The notes beneath the pieces were generated by a model. The model did not search any database and had not been told where the DNA came from. It saw nothing but the letters and a program-made list of their open reading frames with translations. From positions 1-37,810 of the forward strand of contig DQWD01000213.1 of NCBI GenBank assembly GCA_011042725.1: a DNA stretch of 37,810 bases. Direction: 5' to 3'. The position numbers and the translations under genes are program-made. Shown here one piece after another: positions 9,302-17,611 of the stretch. Origin of the DNA: Candidatus Aminicenantota bacterium. Lineage in GTDB: Bacteria; Acidobacteriota; Aminicenantia; Aminicenantales; Aminicenantaceae. Position 1 is the first letter of the stretch, and each line of letters starts with the position of its first letter.

Positions 9302-11986
9302 TTATTTAGACTCAGCCCAATTAATACCCCAGGCTAATTTGACCTTAAGAGGCACAGCCAGGGGATAAACTTCCTCCATTTTTTCTTTAACCAGGGAAGA
9401 CATTAACTCTACTTCCGAATCGGGCACTTCAAAAACCAACTCGTCATGGACCTGGATAATCATCCGGCTAGCCAGTTTTCTCTTTTTAATTTCTTGCCAA
9501 ATATCAATCATTGCTTTCTTGATCAAATCAGCGGCGGTGCCCTGAATGGGAGTGTTCAAAGCAATGCGTTCTCCGAATTGGCGAACTTGGGCGTTTTTGT
9601 GTTTGAGCTCGGGAACAGGCCGCCGCCGTCCGAATAGGGTTTCAGCAAATCCTTTTTCGGCGGTTTGGTGGATTGATTTTTGCAAATAATTTTTGACCTC
9701 TGGAAAGCGGGCGAAATAAAGATCGATAAATTGCTGGGCTTCTCTTGGTGTAGTGCCCAATTCCCGGGCAAGAGAATAGGCCGAAGCTCCATAGATAATA
9801 CTAAAGTTTATTATTTTTGCCCGCCGGCGCTGTTCAGCTTGGTCGAGGAGATTAGTAGAGAAAAGTTGCTGGGCTATTTCAGCATGGATATCCCCGTCCT
9901 CGCGGAAGACTTTAATTAAGGCTGGATCCTGAGAAAGATGGGCCAAAACTCGCAGTTCAATTTGGGAATAATCAGCGGTTAAGAGAAGATAATTGGGCTC
10001 GGGAATAAAAGCCTGGCGAAAACGGCGTCCCCACTCTCCCCGGATGGGAATATTCTGGAGATTGGGATCGCTGCTGGAGAGGCGGCCGGTAGCGGCCACT
10101 GTTTGATTATAAGAAGTATGAATTCGTCCGGTTTGGGGATTGATGAGTTTCGGGAGAGCATCGGCATAGGCACTTTTCAATTTGGCTAGTTGGCGATATT
10201 CCAGAATTTCTTGAGCAATTGGATGTTTTTTGGCCAACTCCTCCAACACGGAGCTCCCGGTGGAGAAGCGTCGAGTGACTTTCGTCTTTTTGGAAGGGGG
10301 AAGCCGGAGGACTTCAAATAATACCCGGGAGAGTTGTTGAGGAGAGTTTAAGTTAAACTTTAAACCGCAGGCGGAAAATATTTTGTTCTCCAATTGCTGC
10401 ATTTCCTGCTTAATTTCCTGGCTGATTTTGGCTAATTGAAGACGATCAACTTTGACTCCCCACATTTCCATATCCGCCAGAACTTCGATGAGAGGCAGTT
10501 CAATTTGGCGGTAAATAGGAGATAACCCGGCTTGTTCAACTCGCGGCCAAAGAACTTGAGCTAATTGCCAGGTTAGATCAGCGTCCTGGCAGGCATAAGG
10601 AGCCACGGTTTCGATGGCGATTTTATCCATAGTTTTAGCTTGGGCTCCTTTCCCGGCAATGTCGTGATAGGAAATGGTAGAGGTCTGGAGGTAATGGGCA
10701 GCCAGCTTGTCTAAGTTGTGTTTGCCCCAGTTTGGTTCGAGGAGATAGGAAAGAATCATGGTATCGGTGTCAATTCCCTTCACCTCAAAACCCGCTCGAC
10801 GTAGGACGATGAGATCGTATTTTATGTTCTGGCCTATTTTTTTTATCTCTGGATTGGCCAGGACTCCGTGGAGAATTTCCACTGCTCGAGAGATTGGTAT
10901 TTGAGCAGGAGCTCCGGGATAGTCATGGCCTAAAGGCAGATAGAATGCTTGATGAGGAGCCCAAGTAAAGGAAATGCCGACTAAGCGGGCTCGCGTCGGG
11001 TCAGGACTGGTGGTTTCCGTGTCGATAGATAACTGTTTTTGCGCTTTAAGCTGGGGGAGGAGGCGCAGGAGCTGTTCTTCGTTGTCGACAATTTCATAAC
11101 TAAGCTTTTGCTTTTTTCCCTTCTTAACTATTTTAGCCATGGAAGCCTGGAGGAGTGAATGAAATTCAAGGTCACGATAAAATTGGATTAGTGCTTCCCC
11201 ATCTTCTTCTCGCACCCGAAATTCTTCCGGATGGAAGGGAAGCGGTATTTGGCTTTCTACCGTGACTAAGTTTTTACTTAGCTCTAATACATCAAGATTA
11301 TTGGCAATGGTGTTTTTTACCCGCGGATTTTTTAGTTTATCTAAGTTGTTGAGAAGATTAGTCAGCGAACCAAATTGCTGAATTAGTTTGCGGGCTGTTT
11401 TTAATCCAATTCCGGGCACGCCGGGGACATTGTCGGAGGAATCGCCCATTAGGGCCAAAACGTCGATGACTTGCTGGGGATAAACACCTAGCTCCTTTTT
11501 TACTTCTTCGGGGGTATACAGTTTATTTTTGACGGGATTAAAGACAAAAATATTCCTGGTGACAACTTGTAAAAGATCTTTGTCGGTAGTCACAATAACC
11601 GGTTTATAGCCGTGGGTGGCGGCTTTAATGGCGAGAGAAGCTAACACGTCATCAGCTTCAAATTTCTCTATTTCGAGGAGCTTTAGCCGCTGGGCTTGCA
11701 GAATTTTTTTCAAGAGAGGAACTTGGATGACCAAATCCTCCGGCATTGGCTTACGGTTAGCCTTGTATTCTTGGTAAGCTTCGTGGCGGATAGTCGGCCC
11801 GTGGGCATCAAAAACAATGGCTAGATACGGAGGTTTTTTTTCTTCTTTAATTTTGCCGAGAGTTTGGAGGAAGCCATAAATTGCATTGGTTGGGAAACCT
11901 TGCGAGGTAGCAAGATTGCGAATGGCATAATAGGCACGATAAAGAATAGAATTGCCATCGATTAGATAAAGGCTCTTTTCCTTCAT
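9302..11986 (-). CDS. polA: DNA polymerase I with 5'-3' exonuclease, apparently intact 3'-5' exonuclease, and polymerase domains
   Basis: YLIDGNSILYRAYYA; DTETTSPDP and CQDADLTW exonuclease motifs; DYSQIELRVLAHLS, INFSIIYGAS, VHDELVFEVP polymerase motifs. RBS AAGGAG. Confidence 0.97.
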   Translation of the reverse strand: MKEKSLYLIDGNSILYRAYYAIRNLATSQGFPTNAIYGFLQTLGKIKEEKKPPYLAIVFDAHGPTIRHEAYQEYKANRKPMPEDLVIQVPLLKKILQAQRLKLLEIEKFEADDVLASLAIKAATHGYKPVIVTTDKDLLQVVTRNIFVFNPVKNKLYTPEEVKKELGVYPQQVIDVLALMGDSSDNVPGVPGIGLKTARKLIQQFGSLTNLLNNLDKLKNPRVKNTIANNLDVLELSKNLVTVESQIPLPFHPEEFRVREEDGEALIQFYRDLEFHSLLQASMAKIVKKGKKQKLSYEIVDNEEQLLRLLPQLKAQKQLSIDTETTSPDPTRARLVGISFTWAPHQAFYLPLGHDYPGAPAQIPISRAVEILHGVLANPEIKKIGQNIKYDLIVLRRAGFEVKGIDTDTMILSYLLEPNWGKHNLDKLAAHYLQTSTISYHDIAGKGAQAKTMDKIAIETVAPYACQDADLTWQLAQVLWPRVEQAGLSPIYRQIELPLIEVLADMEMWGVKVDRLQLAKISQEIKQEMQQLENKIFSACGLKFNLNSPQQLSRVLFEVLRLPPSKKTKVTRRFSTGSSVLEELAKKHPIAQEILEYRQLAKLKSAYADALPKLINPQTGRIHTSYNQTVAATGRLSSSDPNLQNIPIRGEWGRRFRQAFIPEPNYLLLTADYSQIELRVLAHLSQDPALIKVFREDGDIHAEIAQQLFSTNLLDQAEQRRRAKIINFSIIYGASAYSLARELGTTPREAQQFIDLYFARFPEVKNYLQKSIHQTAEKGFAETLFGRRRPVPELKHKNAQVRQFGERIALNTPIQGTAADLIKKAMIDIWQEIKKRKLASRMIIQVHDELVFEVPDSEVELMSSLVKEKMEEVYPLAVPLKVKLAWGINWAESK

Positions 11987-12037
11987 CTACTATCTCCTTG
12001 TTGGAATGCCTGAGATTCTTATCCTGGGGGCTGAGCT

Positions 12038-12289
12038 TTACAGGTGATCAAACCGGCCCTCTTTAACTTGTTGGCAGATTCGCTCATGTTGTTTTTTCAC
12101 CAGAGGGGGAACAACAGTTTCTCGAGAACCCTGAGGCAAATAAGAACTATAGGCAAAGCGCCGGGTGGTGAGCACGCGACCAGAACAGTAAATTATGGTT
12201 TCAATATAATTGTAAGGGGGTCCTTTATCTTGGGTTTGGATGTGGTATTTTTTGTTGCCATGGATAATTTCGGTATTAAAACCAGACAT
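12038..12289 (-). CDS. Small conserved hypothetical protein (83 aa, 'HIQTQDKG' type)
   Basis: MSGFNTEIIHGNKKYHIQTQDKGPPYNYIETIIYCSGRVLTTRRFAY; RBS-like AGGAAAT and a TATAAT box upstream. Confidence 0.7.
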   Translation of the reverse strand: MSGFNTEIIHGNKKYHIQTQDKGPPYNYIETIIYCSGRVLTTRRFAYSSYLPQGSRETVVPPLVKKQHERICQQVKEGRFDHL

Positions 12290-12449
12290 GAGTTAATTTC
12301 CTAATATCTTCCTCATCAAATATTATATAATCACAATTATGAAGAGAGCAAGGTAGAGGCTAGGAGGGGCTGAATCTTGGTTTTAGAAGTCAAGCAAAAG
12401 GATGGGCCCTTAACTGAAAGGGCACTGCCAGGAGGGGTCTTGGCCACTA

Positions 12450-13919
12450 CTAGGCTTCCTCTTTTGGCTTTTCAGCAAAGACTTGGGCTTCAAAGGTAAA
12501 AATTTTTGCCCCCTGCCGCCAAGCATTAGGGGGAAGACCAGCTTTTAAGCAGGCTCGTCTTAGAAAAGTAAGACGATCCCAACCATTTTCCAACGCCACC
12601 TGAGGCAGCAGAAGGCCTTTTTGCCTTCCTTTTTCGATCACTAAGCCGTGTCGCCCGACTTGGATTTGGGCCGGGTTGGTGATTTTAGTTAAAGGGGTTA
12701 GGACAGAGATTTCGATCTCAACGTCCGGGAGCTCATCGAGAGAAACAGGGTTGAAGCGAACATCTTTTACGGCGGCATAAATAGCGGCTTGAATGACCGT
12801 TTGGTAAAGAGGCAGACTTGATTCGATAAAACCAATACATCCCCGCAGGCGGCCATTATGGTGGAGAGTCACGAAAACTCCTTTTTTCTCTAATAGACGA
12901 GGTGACGAGGGGGTGTAATGGGGGGGGTTTTTATTTTGGAGAAAGAGAGTGATAGCTTCCCGGGCCAGCCTCAATAACTCCTTTTTTTCTTGTTCCGTTA
13001 AGGCCTCCTCAGTTTTGCCGCCTGAGCTCGGGGGGGAGATTTCCAGGGTAGCCGCCACATAGCCGACGACTTGACTGGCTGGCCCGCCGCCGGCGGTGGA
13101 ATCCCGGTATTCTAAGATGTGGAGACGGGAGGTTTTTAATTGCTTAGCGGCTAAAAGCAGAGAACTCACCGGGCCTACCCCACACATTATATTTTCCCCT
13201 CGGGTGGCTTTCTGGAGAAGAGTCTCAGCTTGGAGATTCTCAATCAACTTAATCGTTTGGGCATCTACTTGATTGGCTTTGGCTTGAGGAAGGTAGTGAG
13301 ACAAATCAGTAGTAGCCACCACGAGCACTTGAGGATTAGCCATTATTTTCGTTAGAGCTTTCGCCATTTTTTGAACATCTTTATGACGGGGGTAACCAAA
13401 GACAACAGGTACAATCTTGGCTTGGGGCCAAGCGACTTGAATAAAGGGCAACTGGACTTCGATAGAGTGCTCTTGTTTATGAGCTTGAGGGATTGTTTTA
13501 TAGCCGGTTAATTGGGCCAATTTGGCTGCCCAAGGAGAATCCACCTCGATTAATCCGAGAGGAGTTTGGTAACGAGCATCCTGGTCGATAGAGACGCCTC
13601 GGAAGGCATAGTGATGAGCCGGCCCCATAATGATCACGGTGGAAATAGATTGACTTTTAACCTGAGCATAGGCCTTGGCGGCCACCGAGCCGGAATAAAT
13701 GTAGCCAGCATGGGGAACAATAATGGCCCGGATGTTTTTAGCCGGAGGGAGAGAAAGGGTCGCCGCAAACCACTCCTCGATTATCTGGCGGAGTTGAAGG
13801 GGATTGTCGGGGTAAAATTGCCCAGCCCAGACAGCGGGCCGAGTGGTCTGAGCCATTAAAAGAGAAGTCAGGCTAAGAACAAGGATCAGCCCACTAAACC
13901 CAAATTTTGCTTTGCTCAT
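12450..13919 (-). CDS. MEMO1-AMMECR1 fusion (AmmeMemoRadiSam system protein B/A) with N-terminal signal peptide
   Basis: Signal-like MSKAKFGFSGLILVLSLTSLLMAQ; MEMO motifs PHAGYIYSG, GPAHHY, EHSIEVQLPFI, TTDLSHY; AMMECR1 motif LRGCIGFIES. RBS AAGGAGA. Confidence 0.9.
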   Translation of the reverse strand: MSKAKFGFSGLILVLSLTSLLMAQTTRPAVWAGQFYPDNPLQLRQIIEEWFAATLSLPPAKNIRAIIVPHAGYIYSGSVAAKAYAQVKSQSISTVIIMGPAHHYAFRGVSIDQDARYQTPLGLIEVDSPWAAKLAQLTGYKTIPQAHKQEHSIEVQLPFIQVAWPQAKIVPVVFGYPRHKDVQKMAKALTKIMANPQVLVVATTDLSHYLPQAKANQVDAQTIKLIENLQAETLLQKATRGENIMCGVGPVSSLLLAAKQLKTSRLHILEYRDSTAGGGPASQVVGYVAATLEISPPSSGGKTEEALTEQEKKELLRLAREAITLFLQNKNPPHYTPSSPRLLEKKGVFVTLHHNGRLRGCIGFIESSLPLYQTVIQAAIYAAVKDVRFNPVSLDELPDVEIEISVLTPLTKITNPAQIQVGRHGLVIEKGRQKGLLLPQVALENGWDRLTFLRRACLKAGLPPNAWRQGAKIFTFEAQVFAEKPKEEA

Positions 13920-14105
13920 GGGAAATCTCCTTGCAAATAATTATACCATTTTTAAAAGTGAATCCCGAGCAAAAAAGAAAAGGTGCAAAAGTAAAAAAGT
14001 AAGACAGGACCTAAGATGCGAGAAACCAGAAAGGGGGGCTATTTTGATTTTTGGGGCCTTTATTTTTAGCGGAACTAGGAAAAGGAAAAACTCATGGGTA
14101 AAAGG

Positions 14106-14134
14106 TTGACATCAATTTTATTTATGATTAATAT
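14106..14134 (+). promoter_or_regulatory. Candidate sigma70-type promoter (TTGACA-N17-TAATAT)
   Basis: Consensus -35 at 14106-14111, 17-nt spacer, TAATAT at 14129-14134, about 23 nt before ATG 14157. Confidence 0.6.
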
Positions 14135-14156
14135 GGAAAGTCTAAGGAAGGACATC

Positions 14157-14288
14157 ATGAAAGACTTGTGGAAATCGCTATTTACGTTGCTAGCCTTTTC
14201 CTCAGCTTTTGTAATCGGTTTTTATTTAGGTAAGGAGAAGGTCTTGAAGAAGATCCCCGAGTTTCAGGAAGAATTGGAAACAAAGTAA
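14157..14288 (+). CDS. Small single-pass membrane protein (43 aa)
   Basis: MKDLWKSLFTLLAFSSAFVIGFYLGKEKVLKKIPEFQEELETK; RBS AAGGAAGGA 6 nt upstream; upstream promoter argues against the longer 14094 start. Confidence 0.6.
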   Translation: MKDLWKSLFTLLAFSSAFVIGFYLGKEKVLKKIPEFQEELETK

Positions 14289-14612
14289 ATCTGGGGGGAG
14301 AAAAAAGCCTGGGCGTTAATTGTTGGCCGACTTAAGAAATCACTATATTTTTAACCTGCTTTCAAGCTGGAAGCATTTCTAAAACCGAGAAAGCCGCGGG
14401 AGTGACCTTTAGCCTGAATTATAAATATTGGATCATCAGAAACAAATAAAGGCCGACAACTTTTTTCTTTATCATTTTTTTCTAGTGATGGGAAAAAAGG
14501 CGATAGGCACTATAATAGCCGGTGGTCCTGGAAGTGTTTCAGGCCAAAATAAGATGCCATTCACCATTTTACCATCACGGTTTTGGCAATGCTTACCTTG
14601 GGGCCGTTAATG

Positions 14613-14641
14613 TTGACGAAACTAAGGGAGAAGCTTATAAT
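14613..14641 (+). promoter_or_regulatory. Candidate strong sigma70-type promoter (TTGACG-N17-TATAAT)
   Basis: TTGACG 14613-14618, 17-nt spacer, TATAAT 14636-14641, 29 nt before ATG 14671. Confidence 0.65.
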
Positions 14642-14670
14642 AAACAAAACAAATTATGGAAAGTAATTAG

Positions 14671-15003
14671 ATGGGTTGGACACCGTATCTTATACTGATT
14701 ATTTTTGGATTGTTTGTGCTTCTTTCTATTCTCAACCCGAATTTTTCCTGTTTTGGCCGCCGTCTCAAGTCGCCTTTTTATCCTCTTTATCGAGGAAAAA
14801 AGAGGAAACAAGTGAAGACCCACGATTATGGATTTTATTTAGTGGACGATAAGGCGTCAAAAAACCAGAAGAGCTCTCCAGAGAATGTATATTTTCTAGA
14901 TGATACTTCTTCCTCTTCCCAGAAAAATTTGTCTTCCCGAAAAAAGAAGAGTTCCTCTCCTGAAGCTAATGACTTGTCTTCATACAAAGTTGACTCTGAA
15001 TAA
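14671..15003 (+). CDS. Small membrane protein with Ser/Lys-rich tail (110 aa), unknown function
   Basis: N-terminal TM (YLILIIFGLFVLLSIL) and polar low-complexity tail; strong promoter upstream. Confidence 0.55.
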   Translation: MGWTPYLILIIFGLFVLLSILNPNFSCFGRRLKSPFYPLYRGKKRKQVKTHDYGFYLVDDKASKNQKSSPENVYFLDDTSSSSQKNLSSRKKKSSSPEANDLSSYKVDSE

Positions 15004-15670
15004 TAAGTTTTCTCTTTCCCCCCGCAAGCGGGTTTTTTCCCTAGGGCTGATTATCCTGGGGATTTTTTGTCAATGTCGGGTTCCGTCTCTTTATCTGGAA
15101 CAGGTTCCTTCCCAGATTACCACCATGGAGGGCTATGCCTCTCTGGTGATTAAAGATGAAAACCATCTTTCCCGGAGTAAAGTTTCCTTTTTTGTTCTGT
15201 TGCCTGACCGGGCTCGTTTAGATATTGCCGATCCTCTTGGCCGCACCAGGGCGCAGATTTTATTTTTGTCTCCGCGGGCTTATTTAGTATTACCGGGGAA
15301 GAAAGTTTATTGGGAAGGCCGGGAAGAGGAGTTGTTTGCCAATTTCTTTGGCCTTACTTTTACCTGGCGAGAATGGAACAATTTATTGATCAATCAAGAG
15401 GCTCTGGCTGCCGATTGGCAGGTTGCCCGAGATGCGGCGGGTCGTATTCGGCAAGGAAGCCGGGAAAACCTGACTTTTGAGATCCAAAACTATGCCCAGC
15501 AAACGGCGGTGGTAACCGAGTTAAAGATTTCTTTTCCTCGCGGAGAAGTGCGGTGGAGACTGACTAAAATATTATTCAATCATCCTTCCCGGGAGGGTAT
15601 CTTTTCTTTGGACTTCATGAATCGTTATCAACGCCAGAACTGGGCCGAGATGGAAGAATTTCTCAAATGA
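14990..15670 (+). CDS. LolB/DUF4292-like outer-membrane (lipo)protein
   Basis: ITTMEGYASLVIK...VSFFVLLPDRARLDIADPLGRTRAQILFLSPRAYLVLPGKKVYWEG pattern; located directly before ispE as lolB is in gammaproteobacteria. Start uncertain (TTG 14990 or ATG 14969); no canonical lipobox. Confidence 0.6.
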   Translation: MTLNNKFSLSPRKRVFSLGLIILGIFCQCRVPSLYLEQVPSQITTMEGYASLVIKDENHLSRSKVSFFVLLPDRARLDIADPLGRTRAQILFLSPRAYLVLPGKKVYWEGREEELFANFFGLTFTWREWNNLLINQEALAADWQVARDAAGRIRQGSRENLTFEIQNYAQQTAVVTELKISFPRGEVRWRLTKILFNHPSREGIFSLDFMNRYQRQNWAEMEEFLK

Positions 15671-16542
15671 AGATATTTGCTTTAGCTAAAATAAATTTAG
15701 GGCTGGAAGTAATTAGACGGCGCGATGATGGCTACCACGAACTTAGGACTTTATTCCAAAGCCTTTCCTTGGCGGATGAACTCGAGTTTTTTCCTCGAAA
15801 TGACGACCTAATTAGGCTATCTGGCAACAAAAAATCAGTTTCATGGGGAAATGACAACTTAATTTATCAAGCCGCTCTAGCCCTAAAAAGAGCGAAACCA
15901 GGGACCTATGGAGTGGAAATTAAAGTTAGAAAAAACATCCCTCCCGGGTATGGGCTGGGTGGGGGGAGCAGTAATGCGGCGGTCACTCTCCTGTTTCTAA
16001 ATCAGCTGTGGAATTTAGGATTGGCTCCAGGCGAGCTGGTCGAAATAGGGCGCCAATTAGGAGCGGATGTCCCCTTTTTTTTTCATGGAGGGTTTTGTTT
16101 AGGGGAGGGCCGGGGAGACCTAATCCAGCCCCAGCCAGAAAAGTGGAAATGGGCGGTTTTGGTAGTGTTGCCACCCTTTTCTTTGTCTACTCGTTGGGTC
16201 TTCCAGCAAGCGAGGCTTTCCTTGACTTCAAAACCTAAAGTGAGTAAAATTAATCAGTTTTTAAAGAGCGGTTGTTTGGCGGCTTTAGAGAACGAGTTGG
16301 AAGAAGTAGTATTTTCCCGGTTTCCTCGGTTAAGAGAGATAAAAGAAGCGCTAAAAGATCAGAAAGCAGAATTGTCCTTGATGAGCGGAAGTGGATCAGC
16401 TCTCTACGGCCTCTTTGCTACTAGCCAACAGGCCGAGGAAGCAGGACGAGAGATTTCTCGTCTCTTCCCGGAAGTTGAGTTCCGGGTGTGTCAAACGGTG
16501 AAGCGCTCTCAATATTGGACAACTATTGGTGTTGGGGTGTAG
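15667..16542 (+). CDS. ispE: 4-diphosphocytidyl-2-C-methyl-D-erythritol kinase
   Basis: AKINLGLEVIRRRDDGYHEL, IPPGYGLGGGSSNAAVTL, LMSGSGSALYGLF (GHMP kinase motifs). Confidence 0.95.
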   Translation: MKIFALAKINLGLEVIRRRDDGYHELRTLFQSLSLADELEFFPRNDDLIRLSGNKKSVSWGNDNLIYQAALALKRAKPGTYGVEIKVRKNIPPGYGLGGGSSNAAVTLLFLNQLWNLGLAPGELVEIGRQLGADVPFFFHGGFCLGEGRGDLIQPQPEKWKWAVLVVLPPFSLSTRWVFQQARLSLTSKPKVSKINQFLKSGCLAALENELEEVVFSRFPRLREIKEALKDQKAELSLMSGSGSALYGLFATSQQAEEAGREISRLFPEVEFRVCQTVKRSQYWTTIGVGV

Positions 16543-16607
16543 CCAAGCGGTAAGGCAGCGGACTTTGGATCCGCCATTCGGGGGTTCGAATCCTCCCACC
16601 CCAGCCA
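16533..16607 (+). tRNA. tRNA-Gln (anticodon UUG), CCA encoded
   Basis: Acceptor stem TGGGGTG/CACCCCA, anticodon stem GCGGA/TCCGC with loop CTTTGGA, T arm GGGGGTTCGAATCCTCC, discriminator G and CCA. Confidence 0.97.
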
Positions 16608-16655
16608 TTCATTCTTTTGGGAAAGAAAACTTATCCTCCTAAAGAAGGAGCGACG

Positions 16656-17600
16656 ATGCGGAAACAAGATTTAAAGATTTTTGCCGGATCTTCAAATCGC
16701 CCATTAGCCCAGAAAATCGCTCACTATTTGGGTTTGGAGTTAGGCCGGTGTGTGCTGGAGCGCTTTAGCGATGGCGAGATTCATTTTTATATTGATGAGA
16801 ACGTTCGAGGAGAAGATGTCTTTATCATTCAGTCGGGTTCCTACGAGGCTAATTTTCACCTCATGGAACTTTTCTTGATGATTGATGCTTTCAAAAGAGC
16901 CTCGGCGGAAAGAATTACCGCCGTTATCCCTTACTATTGCTATGCGCGACAGGATTGGAAAGATAGGCCTCGTGTGCCAATTTCGGCTCGCTTAGTAGCT
17001 GATCTTTTGGAAAAAGCAGGGGCTAACCGTGTTTTAACCATGGACTTACATTCGCCCCAAATCCAAGGGTTTTTTTCAATTCCAGTAGATAATTTAATGG
17101 CGGCTCCGGTCTTAGCCAATTACATCAACAGCCTCAACCTGAAAAAGCTAACCATTGTTTCCCCTGATGCAGGGGGAGTCGGCCGAGCACGATGGTTTGC
17201 TAAGAAAATGAAAGCATCTCTGGCCATCATTGATAAACGTCGTCCTGCCCCTAATATTGCTGAGGTCCTGCATGTTATTGGGCAGGTCAAAGAAAGAGAT
17301 GTAGTTATTCTTGATGATATGGTTGACACGGCCGGTACTTTGGTTCTTAGCGTGGAAGCCTTACGCAAGGAAGGCGCCAACCGGATTTTAGCCGCCTGTA
17401 CCCATCCGGTTTTATCAGGTCAAGCCCTCCAGCGGATCCAGGACTCCCCATTGGAAGAATTGATTGTGACCAACACAATTGAAATGAGAGAGGAAGCTAA
17501 AACCATGGATAAAATCACGGTTCTTTCCGTAGCCGAGCTGTTCGGAGAGGCGGTGCGGCGGATCCATGAGGGTCAATCAGTAAGCAGTTTGTTTATTTAA
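16656..17600 (+). CDS. prs: Ribose-phosphate pyrophosphokinase
   Basis: LKIFAGSSNRPLAQKIA, YYCYARQDWKDRPRVPISA, VVILDDMVDTAGT; RBS AGAAGGAG. Confidence 0.97.
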   Translation: MRKQDLKIFAGSSNRPLAQKIAHYLGLELGRCVLERFSDGEIHFYIDENVRGEDVFIIQSGSYEANFHLMELFLMIDAFKRASAERITAVIPYYCYARQDWKDRPRVPISARLVADLLEKAGANRVLTMDLHSPQIQGFFSIPVDNLMAAPVLANYINSLNLKKLTIVSPDAGGVGRARWFAKKMKASLAIIDKRRPAPNIAEVLHVIGQVKERDVVILDDMVDTAGTLVLSVEALRKEGANRILAACTHPVLSGQALQRIQDSPLEELIVTNTIEMREEAKTMDKITVLSVAELFGEAVRRIHEGQSVSSLFI

Positions 17601-17611
17601 GGAGGCCGATA

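Noticed and set aside
12044-12304. Plus-strand 86-aa ORF
   Set aside because: Antisense to the better-supported 83-aa gene; no RBS.
12406-12423. GCCCTT-AACTGA-AAGGGC hairpin as a terminator for the MEMO-AMMECR1 gene
   Set aside because: Only 6 bp and followed on the minus strand by a weak CATCCTTTT tract; not strong enough to call.
14428-14610. 60-aa plus-strand ORF in the gap before the 14671 gene
   Set aside because: TTG start, no clear RBS, atypical composition; the region is better explained as non-coding.
16396-16608. Minus-strand ORF MAGVGGFEPPNGGSKVRCLTAWLHPN...
   Set aside because: This is the antisense of tRNA-Gln plus the ispE end; 'GVGGFEPPN' ORFs are a well-known artefact opposite tRNA genes.
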